A DNA stretch of 14,385 nucleotides from Pleurotus ostreatus/Saccharomyces cerevisiae fusant (lineage: Eukaryota > Opisthokonta): positions 1 through 14,385 of the forward strand of contig JAMQCK010000887.1 of assembly GCA_024196135.1 (NCBI GenBank), given 5' to 3'. Below, piece by piece: positions 7,549 to 14,385 of the stretch; within the stretch, counting starts at the first letter, position 1; each line of letters opens with the position of its first letter. The notes beneath the pieces are model-generated. The model was not told the DNA's origin, ran no database searches, and saw only the letters and a list, made by a program, of their open reading frames with translations. Made by a program: the position numbers and the translations under genes.

Positions 7549-9977
7549 CTATGTAGAATTTTCATCGAGTAGATATGATAAGTCCACGTACTCCCCGGGT
7601 GACAACCAATTATCTTCTCCTGCATTGTAATCCCTGATTCGCTCGTACCATTTTCGCTCCTTTTCCTTAGGCGCGCGGGGCGCCAAGCTGTTAATCATCC
7701 TTGCGCATACCGAGTGGGCCTCAAAGTCTATGTCGATTCCCATCCACTTGTCGTACCCCTTGAGGAACCGCTTGATGACAAAACCGTCGTCCGATAGTTC
7801 GTTGTCTGCAACTTGTGCTGGTTCTGCAGCTGCTTTCGAGATATAGCGATGCGGCCATAGCACCATGAGACACAACGCAAGCATTGGCTTATAGCGAAAA
7901 CCTTCCATAGCGTTAGTGAATGACAACGGATGTGAGTTAGGGAGGTAGCTTACTATCACCTCGTCGTACGCGCGCTGGAAGGGCGGCCGCCATGTAGACG
8001 AGCATGACTTGGATTAGGATGTGGTCGTGATTGGTGCCGCGGGTGTTTGCGACGGTTTCGAATGCGCGAGTGAACTCCATCTGCGCGAGCAAGTGGTACG
8101 AGCACCAGTGCTTTCCGGAAGTCGCACAATGGACGGGAGTGAACACGACATGAGGAATGCCTGGCGGTTGCAACCTGCACAGCTGTTAATGACAGATCGT
8201 TCATCTTGCGAGTTTCGTATGTCCTTACAGCAGGTCACCTTCTTCTAGTACAATGATTGCGCCATGCTCAGGGAGGATCTCCCAGTCCGCATGAGGGATT
8301 TGGAAGTCGTCTCGTGACATCCCGAATTCGGAGCCCCCCGCTACCATGTGCTGCATTCGTTCCACAAGATTCACGAAGGACGGGTCGTCGGGTTGAGGGA
8401 AGCGCAAGACGATCCAAAATTTGTATCCCTTTCCTTTGACCTGTATCGATGTACCGAGTCCATTCGCGTCGTAGTGTGCCATCGTCAAGAAGCATCGTTG
8501 GTGAACGAGCGCCCAGTCGTACGTATTGAGTATGTCTGCAGGAAGACAACGGTAGCCACGCATCGTAGATCGATACGAGCGTGTGCGGACTTCTGTGTGA
8601 CCGTCGGAAAGCATACTGCAGGTCAAGTCGTCAGTCGTTTTGAGCCACGTTCAAGTGTCGGTGCTTACTCAACGAGCGGGTCATGGCTTGGAAATCCTGG
8701 CGGGAGGTCGAGAACGCATCGGGGACTCGCCGCTGGATCCTTTATCCACGAGTAGAACTCGTGAAGACTCATAAGTATCCTCTCCTTCGAACGCTCGTCC
8801 TGCTTTTCGATATGCTCTGCCGTGGCCCGCGTGCGTTTACGCGCACCTTTGCCTGCCTGCTGAGCCGCCACCTCCGCTACAGTCTTTCGTTCTTCTTGCG
8901 CTTGCACATCTCGGACGTGCGCATCTGCTACCATGTAAGTCCTTTGCCCACCCCCCCTACCGCGACCAGTACTTACCATGGAATTCTCTTCGTACGTGCA
9001 CATCCACACCAAATCCTCCTCTGTCCGCATAATCTCTTCCCCAGAACGCAGGTGTCATCGCGTCGTCGCCTCCATCGTCTAAGCCTGTCTGCTTCAGCTT
9101 TGAGGCGCCTCCCTTCACCAAAACTGCAAGCCCTTGCTCCAAGCCGTCGATGGCTTCCTTGTACGTCACCCGCGCTTCTCCAGCCTGAATAACGCGCACG
9201 ATGTGCAGTGCTCTATCAGCCGCAAGGAAGGTTTTTGCGCATAGGTTCGTGTATCGCTCATCCTTGCATAGGAACGTAAGTCCTCATTCCCACATGAACC
9301 AACTTATCTCACCCAGCCAAGCAGATTAGCGTTTACATTCGTAGCAGCGCGGAATGGCGCTAGCGTCGTCGCCTGTACAGACGGCCATCGTATTATGGGA
9401 TTTTGAGACAATGCAGGTGCAAGAGGGGTAAAGTCCCGCCACTCTCGTTGTGATTCAGAAGGAGTACGCGCAGAATCGTCGTGTGCAAGACCGTTCGATG
9501 CGTCGACCGGCAACGTCGCGACGGCGTCGATGTCCTCGCGCTCCAAGTCGCACGAGTTGTTACCGTGAAGTGACCGCGTCTGCGAATGCATCTGCTTCTC
9601 AGTCGTCCGCGTGTCGGTCATGGTATTGGCCCCGAAGTACGTGACTTCTTCGCTCGTCGCATTATGTTCACCGCTGTATGTGGAACGATGTCAGTCAACG
9701 ACATTTCACACGCCGTACAAAGAACTCTCTCTTTCCGTTCATGTCTGTCACCCTGTGTAATCGCTGCCTCCGTAAATGATAGAAAGCGGGTATGATGCAG
9801 CGTGGCGCCGCTCTCGACAACGTCCACGCGTGACGTGCCGGGTATGCGTTCTTTGTGGGCGTCTTCCGACCTTTCCGCGTCAGTTGGCTCTCTCACATCC
9901 ACAGCTTCTCGCTTCGCCTTCTTTTTTCTCGTGCGCTTAGGCTGCGTAGGGTCCACGAGGACGAAGGCTTTCGACAT
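7549..9977 (-). CDS. JmjC-domain Fe(II)/2-oxoglutarate oxygenase-like protein
   Basis: Seven proposed exons (9977-9712, 9673-9313, 9262-8977, 8924-8669, 8615-8229, 8174-7954, 7901-7549) give 709 aa. The N-terminus is Lys/Arg-rich (KRTRKKKAKR, residues 14-23), like a nuclear localisation signal. The middle is acidic/helical. The C-terminal third holds the JmjC core: WALVHQRCFLTMAHYDANG (424-442) with the H437-x-D439 iron pair, a possible 2-oxoglutarate lysine in GYKFW (K455), ILPEHGAIIVLEEGDLL, and PPGIPHVVFTP with the second iron histidine H527. All three metal ligands are present, so activity is plausible. Histone demethylation is a family expectation, not shown. Five of the six introns are 50-54 nt with good GTAAGN/GTGAGA donors; two use AAG acceptors. 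The first (9674-9711, 38 nt; GTGTGA, CTGAC, ACAG) is unusually short but is the only phase-consistent choice I found. The extreme N-terminus is therefore less certain. Confidence 0.8.
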
Positions 9978-10230
9978 GATGGTGGTAGAACTCTAAGTCC
10001 GCTTTACCCGATTTATCCTCGTGGTCGATCGACGATCAAGTCATCCTGATCGGGTTAATAAATTGTTATCCCGATCTGAACTAGCCATCGTTTGTTAACC
10101 TTTTTGGGTTTCCATGTGTCACTGCTATCGTCACCGTCACACACCCTCGCGGTAGCGACAGAAACGGTCGCCTACGCGCTCTACATTCATCTTCGTACGT
10201 CTTTGTTGGTGATTAATAAGCGACAGTTCC
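9978..10230. other. Intergenic region with inverted repeat
   Basis: This is the promoter side of the JmjC gene and the 3' flank of the coiled-coil gene. It contains a perfect 7-bp inverted repeat at 10048-10076 and the palindrome TCGATCGA at 10026-10033. No coding frame is supported. Confidence 0.4.
10048..10076. repeat. Inverted repeat with AT-rich centre
   Basis: GATCGGG at 10048-10054 and CCCGATC at 10070-10076 flank a 15-nt AT-rich centre, about 70 bp upstream of the JmjC start. It could be an operator for a dimeric regulator or a 3'-end hairpin. The sequence does not decide between them. Confidence 0.4.
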
Positions 10231-10733
10231 CTATGACTCCTTCGCAACGTGCGCCGCGCGAGCTGTTTCCTCGATGCCATTCAATACGTCTTTCAGCTTC
10301 GCGTTCTTCACTTGAAGCTCCCGAATCTACGCGTTGCTCGTCAGATATCTGCGCGGTGCTCTCCACCGCATCCTACCTTCGTGGAAAGATCCTTGTTAGC
10401 TTTGAGCAGCCGCTTAACCTCTTCACGGGCACGCCTCTCATTCGTATTTGCGCGGTCACGGTCCCGTTCTGCACGTCGTACGCTGTTCTTGTCGTCCGTT
10501 AACTCCTTTATCTTCCTTTGCGAATCCATTATGAGCGTCTCCCGATCGTCTATTGCTTTCTGAAGGCGGGCGTCCGATGTAAGATCTTGGCCAATCGACT
10601 TGACGACGATGGGTTTAAAGCGACTTCCGCGAGGGGCTCCTTCAGAGAATGAGCGACTTCCTAATCATCAGTCAGGGTACAAACCGCCGGGTTTCATGAC
10701 CGCGATCTGCTTTTTCTGCGGGCGCGTATCCAT
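10231..10733 (-). CDS. Small coiled-coil protein
   Basis: Exons 10733-10685, 10639-10377 and 10326-10231 give 135 aa. The intron at 10327-10376 (50 nt; GTAGGA, CTGAC, GTAG) is canonical. The intron at 10640-10684 (45 nt) has donor GTTTGT and an AAG acceptor and keeps phase, joining MKPGG to APRGSRFKPIVV. From about residue 40 the protein is a charged, heptad-like helix (RKIKELTDDKNSVRRAERDR and onward) that continues across the last intron (IRELQVKNAKLKDVL). This indicates a coiled coil, probably for dimerisation. I do not recognise the family. I chose the start at 10733 because a TATATA lies about 80 bp upstream. An in-frame ATG at 10859 is possible but would begin only 10 bp after the stop of the preceding gene. 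Confidence 0.6.
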
Positions 10734-10811
10734 GAGGGTAGGTGACAAGATTAATCCGATCGCATTGGAGGCGACCTGAATTCCGTGACCTCCATTTTGA
10801 TTTGGCGCGAC

Positions 10812-10817
10812 GTATAT
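10812..10817 (-). promoter_or_regulatory. TATA-like box of the coiled-coil gene
   Basis: The minus strand reads GGTTATATACG. It lies about 80 bp before the proposed ATG and about 50 bp after the stop of the upstream gene, so the promoter would be very compact. Confidence 0.35.
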
Positions 10818-10869
10818 AACCAGGGTTTCCATACACAGTAAACAGTACTTCGACGACATTGTCGGCGCT

Positions 10870-12420
10870 TTATGAGTAACTCTCCACGTCGGACAGCGCA
10901 TACGCCTGCATCGGAGTACACTAATGCTATCGACAGGATCCGCAACGTCTACGTACCCAACATGCGCACGTCTTTTATCGACAATTTTCCCAAGTTCGGC
11001 GGGTTGAGGGTAGGACCTACATCGAACGCAGATCGGGGCCGCTTCAAAGACGGTCTAGGCGGCGAGCCATTGAACTGGTCGCTGGAGATGCCATCCTGTG
11101 GTAAAGCAGATGAGAACTGGCGGTCGCACGCTTGTAAGTCTCATGACCGACCTGAATGGGCATCTCATGTTCCAGCGCAAGCTGCCTAAGAACCTTTATC
11201 ATGGTGTACCCGTTGCCCTTCCCCTTACGTGGCACGAGCGCAAGCGCAAAAGTGCAGGTGACGATGTCGCCCTCGCGGAACCGTGCGGGTCTGCAGGGCA
11301 CGTATCTGTATGGGGCATGAGATGTGCGAAGGTCGTAGCGGAACGTTGGCAGCTCACGTGGGTTTCCCAGTCGACGAGTCGCCGCTCACTCTCAGGTAAT
11401 CCACATGGTTATCCATACAATGCACAAAGCCGGGCTCGGATTCGAGTAACAGCTTAAGAACGCCATCCGGATCGATGTCCGCAGAGAGAGAGATGTGCTC
11501 TTCTTCGGGCGCATCTTTGGATGCGGTGAACATGCGCGTCGATATATCCATCGTGGATCCGTGCACGGTCTTCGCGGCTTGAAAGATAGCGACGTTGACG
11601 CCGACCGTTCGGGCGAAGAAGTTGCGCAGACGTTCCAATTCCTTCGTGCCTTGTTCGAAGACGAGGGACTGCATCGCTACCAATGTAACCGACTGCTTCA
11701 TGTACCGAAGGGTAGTCGAGTCAGAACGACTGTCACTGCCCTTCACATCAGTCAAGGAAATGACACGGCTGGCTGAGTACGCACTAGTTCGTCGTACCAA
11801 TCGAAGGGGGCGGAAGGTCCTTCCCCCATAGCACGCCTGTGACCTCGAATTGCATCTCTGCGCTTTCGTTCGCGAGATCAGTTGCAAACTTGAGGTTGTT
11901 GCCGTTCGCCGCGACGTCCATGACGTCGTGAAGATCACAGTCCTACGGATGTGAGAGACAGATCGTGGCCTGCACATACGCGCACGCACCTTCTTGTATA
12001 CGCCCAGCACATGATGTCCTTCTACGTTCGAACGACGAGCGGCCACGGCGGCGACCATTGACGCTACACGCGTTCAATATACCGAACATTCCCTTGACAT
12101 CATGTACTGCCGCTTACCTGCCCTTGCGAAGTCGTAGTTGAGCGGCACAGGTGCCATGTCGGTCTTGAGCGTGCAGTGGGAGAAGCGAAGATGATAGAGC
12201 AGGAGGGACTTTTCTTACTCGCAGTGTACGGATTATTCAAGCGCCCAACTACGAAGTCCCTCGTGATGACAAGCAATCGCTTATTCGAATGGTCCGCGAT
12301 ATTGGTACCTGTATTGGCCCGGAAAGTATGTTCCCCCTCCCCTTTTCCCCCAAAAAATTGACAACCTGCGAGCGCTACGTTGCATTTGCTGTCGACGTCT
12401 GCCACCGTGACCCCGGTCAT
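10870..12420 (-). CDS. Ten-exon gene, uncharacterised fungal family
   Basis: Proposed exons are 12420-12366, 12308-12253, 12208-12118, 12063-11990, 11942-11890, 11836-11785, 11740-11358, 11305-11152, 11095-10970 and 10920-10870 (364 aa). All junctions keep phase. Four are well supported by signals or frame: 12064-12117, 11943-11989, 11306-11357 and 11096-11151. The junctions at 12209-12252, 11837-11889, 11741-11784 and 10921-10969 have weak donors or acceptors and may shift. Recognisable segments are DPDGVL (217-222), FVHCMDNHVDYL (232-243) and PARFREGDIV (261-270) followed by a basic strand-like region. I recall a similar set (D.G.L, H.EDN.V.Y, FR.GDIV) from an abundant Agaricomycete family of unknown function. 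The C-terminus is Pro/Lys-rich (PPRPSLKRPRS). Without the 11837-11889 intron the frame stops soon after, so a frameshift at the neighbouring G run is the alternative. A TATAT lies about 50 bp upstream. Confidence 0.55.
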
Positions 12421-13133
12421 CGCGCGCGTTCCAGTCGCTCGGTCTTGAGAAGGAACAAATGGAATTACGGATATAGGGTGTTTGAATTAAAATGAAAGTC
12501 TTGCACGTCGTTATGTTTGCAATGATCGTTAGCATGAAATGTCGCTTACGAGGCACAATTTCCTTCGCGCTTGCGCGCCCGAATTGCATCCGAATATGTT
12601 AAAGATTGGATCATGTGCAGGTGCTTTCAATCCTTATGAGCCGTTCCTTTCTCTGGCGAAACCGACGACGACTGTATAACATCAAGAACAGAATGGTCGT
12701 GCGACGGCAAGTATCATATGGGGATGGTCGATAGACTGCAATGTGATGTGTAGTCAATCAATGATCCGCTAACTCCGAACATGAAATGAAAGCAACTTTA
12801 TTCGTTCCTGTCGGCATGTGTTCACGTTCATCCGCACCAGACATTGTCTCCTTTTACCACCGCGTAATGGAACCGCGACGGAAAGTGTCCGCACTTTCGG
12901 GCATACACTCAGATGTGAAATGGCTGTCGAGTGTCTCGCGGGTTATTGAAACCCCGCATGTCACAGCGCGCAAGGGCGACTGCCAAGACTCGCAAAAACC
13001 ACTTTAAGTAAACGGACAGACTGAAGTCCACCGGAGATGACGTCGGTGCACTCCTTTCGAGGAACGTCGACGACGGATCACTTGTGATTGTGATGATTGG
13101 CAAGACTACGTCGGTCGGTCAATTTCATAAAAT
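12421..13133. other. Intergenic region, no gene supported
   Basis: Apart from the TATA-like motif near 12470, I see nothing here. A minus-strand open frame at 12909-13103 directly follows the stop of the next gene, but no phase-consistent intron joins it, so it is more likely 3' UTR. Confidence 0.35.
12467..12474 (-). promoter_or_regulatory. TATA-like motif
   Basis: The minus strand reads CCTATATC about 50 bp before the ATG at 12420, followed by a pyrimidine-rich leader. It is a weak but well-placed candidate. Confidence 0.3.
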
Positions 13134-13909
13134 TTACCACCAATCGGGGGCGAAGTAGAAGCGGCTATTGTTCACATTCGTCTGACACCTACTTGCGATC
13201 CGATCAGCCGTTGCCGCGATTGGTACCTACTCGGGTGTGAAATGGGAGCTTTTCCGAGACGTGTAATTCTCACAACGTCGGACTCAAATCTCGTATTGGT
13301 TATAGCGATCGGCGATGCAGATCTGGCGAACGAGTCCCCCATCCAACGAGCCGCATTCGCCATGTCTCCTCGATGGACATCATGCGCGACCTGCATGATC
13401 GCGGACATGAGTGGGTCCGCGCCGCTTACTACTCATGTCTGACAAAGGTTTCCGCCCGATGCACCGGCGTCCGTCAGGGCTTACTTGGCTCTCCCAACCC
13501 TCAAGTCTCCCTTGCTCATCTGCCATACGCAACATTTTCTCCAGGACGTCGTCCTCCAGCGAGTTTTCTGCAATGACACCCCCGGTCTTCAAATCCGTGC
13601 ACTTTACAATCTTCCGCGCATTCTTGATTACCTCGAGTTCCCTTCATGACCTTTTCATGTCACACCAACTGCCGAGTGTGTGCCTATAGTGGTGACTTTA
13701 TCGGCGCCAATCAGCGCTGCGGCTATTGAGAAGCCGCCAACGGCAGTAGAGATACCCTGCTTCTTCAATGTTCGTTTATCGTTCCTTGCTCGTCTGACTT
13801 GTGTGCTTTCAATGGCGCGCGACCTTTACCTCAGAACGTGCCCTCTGGATTCCCACCCGTCGAATGGTTCCACGACGGTGTTAGGATATAGAAGCACCCG
13901 GTACGAAGG
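13134..13909 (-). CDS. Unknown protein, 3' part of a gene with unresolved 5' end
   Basis: The coding blocks read in order: LYPNTVVEPFDGWESRGHVL (ending 13830), NDKRTLKKQGISTAVGGFSI onward (13784-13670), NARKIVKCTDLKTGGVIAEN onward (13622-13485), VAHDVHRGDMANAARWMG onward (13390-13274), and a final exon (13226-13134) ending in FYFAPDWW. Proposed introns are 13785-13829 (45 nt), 13623-13669 (47 nt), 13391-13484 (94 nt, unusually long here) and 13227-13273 (47 nt; GTGAGA...GTAG). The first two use AAG acceptors. The second block has an Ala/Ile/Gly-rich segment (AVGGFSIAAALIGA) that could be a membrane helix or a buried core. I do not recognise the family. No acceptor AG lies just upstream of the first block, where an in-frame TAA occurs at 13910-13912. 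The start is therefore unknown and the gene could be a pseudogene. Confidence 0.45.
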
Positions 13910-14252
13910 TTAGAGCGGATTCGCGCAAGACCTCAATGCAATCGCAGCGCTTACTCCTGGTCGTCCTGCACTGATCCTCTGCCGGTGGCGACCGCCTTCG
14001 ACAATTGCCTTGCATACATGTCTGCCGTACGCCCGTACGTTGTAACTCGGTGCCTCCGTGTTGGCATGCGTTGCTCGCATGCCAGCTGATGTCGTACATC
14101 CTTTTAAAGTCTGACCGGACTTTGCTTTGGGCCCTTTTGAAAAGCTGATGGACCTCTTGCCGACACTGCCACAGGCCTCGCCGGGCCTTCCGGTGGGTGC
14201 GCCGGGCCCGGGGACCATCGGTGATAGCTCCGGGGGCCATTGATGGCAACGT
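13910..14252 (-). other. Coding-like but unresolved region
   Basis: Two minus-strand frames look partly coding. One, from an ATG at 14240, contains a helical stretch CRQEVHQLFKRAQSKVRSDF. The other contains RAYGRHVCKAIVEGGRHRQR and then meets the TAA at 13910-13912. They may be exons of the gene at 13134, with introns I could not place, or remnants of it. A strong hairpin lies inside at 14062-14084. Confidence 0.3.
14062..14084. repeat. Perfect 9-bp hairpin
   Basis: TGGCATGCG at 14062-14070 and CGCATGCCA at 14076-14084 are perfect inverted arms around a 5-nt loop (TTGCT). It could form a cruciform or RNA hairpin, or be a protein-binding palindrome. Confidence 0.5.
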
Positions 14253-14303
14253 CGGCGCCGGCGGGGGGCGGGGGGCGGGCGCGGGGGCGGGCGCGGGCGG
14301 GCG
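14253..14303 (+). repeat. 51-nt pure G/C tract with G runs
   Basis: Only G and C occur here. Multiple runs of three to six G sit on the plus strand, separated by single C or CGC. This meets the usual G-quadruplex requirement of four or more G3 runs. It sits upstream of the minus-strand coding-like region, so it may be a promoter element. In translation it would give Pro/Arg/Ala-rich low-complexity sequence. Confidence 0.7.
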
Positions 14304-14385
14304 AGCAATACGTGCACGTTCTGCTACTATACATAAGCAAACTACTGTACATATTCAATACCTCTATTGAAAGGCGAGCAAAGAG

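Noticed and set aside
8683..9192. 169-codon plus-strand open frame
   Set aside because: Antisense to phase-consistent JmjC exons; Leu/Ser/Arg-rich shadow translation.
10092..10563. Overlapping plus-strand open frames
   Set aside because: They are the complement of the coiled-coil gene, whose introns and heptad pattern are convincing on the minus strand.
10751..10969. Alternative GTACGT donor near 10960 leading into the frame ending at 10751
   Set aside because: The donor is stronger, but the resulting tail (basic, Trp/Tyr/Cys-rich) does not look coding, and it would run through the TATA box of the next gene. The alternative ends in a plausible short C-terminus.
11044..11151. Direct continuation of the frame after MPIQ to a stop at 11044
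   Set aside because: Removing the 56-nt intron 11096-11151 instead opens a 42-codon, clearly protein-like exon in phase; the read-through tail looks random.
12909..13103. Minus-strand open frame after the last gene
   Set aside because: No phase-consistent intron connects it and no start context supports it; treated as 3' UTR or noise.
1..14385. Transposon, retroelement, CRISPR array, tRNA or rRNA
   Set aside because: No long terminal or inverted repeats at element scale, reverse transcriptase, integrase or transposase motifs, regularly spaced repeats, or cloverleaf/rRNA sequence were seen by eye.

Overview
The window looks like nuclear DNA of a filamentous basidiomycete, most likely an Agaricomycete. 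The coding blocks on both strands are broken by many very short introns. Most are 44-58 nt, with GTRNGT-like donors and CTGAC/CTAAC-like branch points about 7-20 nt before the acceptor. The protein families (F-box/leucine-rich proteins, an F-box protein with a nucleotidyltransferase-like region, JmjC and SET proteins) are ones expanded in mushroom-forming fungi. There are no ribosome binding sites or operons, and I saw no rRNA, tRNA or CRISPR array. All gene models below were spliced by hand from reading-frame phase and splice signals, so single junctions may be wrong.

Layout, left to right. An F-box protein gene (113-1352, +) converges on a SET-domain histone lysine methyltransferase gene of the SUV39/DIM-5 type (1419-2725, -). 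The SET gene is divergent from a small zinc-finger protein gene (3561-3995, +), whose 5' leader carries a tandem duplication of an exon-intron unit. A second F-box gene (4243-5340, -) is a diverged paralogue of the first. All further genes are on the minus strand: an F-box plus nucleotidyltransferase-like gene (5808-6994), a JmjC oxygenase-like gene (7549-9977), a short coiled-coil gene (10231-10733), a ten-exon gene of an uncharacterised family (10870-12420), and a gene whose 5' end I cannot resolve (13134 to about 13909). The right edge holds a 51-nt pure G/C tract and conflicting open frames.

How the genes may relate. The SET protein would methylate histone lysine (H3K9 by family) and the JmjC protein would be an Fe(II)/2-oxoglutarate oxygenase, possibly a demethylase. 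The F-box proteins would act as substrate adaptors of SCF ubiquitin ligases. Nothing in the sequence shows that they act together. Chance neighbourhood in an accessory, fast-evolving region is the simplest reading.

The most notable points are: a likely GC-AG intron in the SET gene, whose use restores all nine pre-SET cysteines; two substitutions in normally conserved cofactor-contact motifs of that enzyme; the duplicated 5'-UTR exon-intron unit with an exact 140-bp period; repeated apparent use of AAG 3' splice sites; and two paralogous F-box genes with a conserved intron position.
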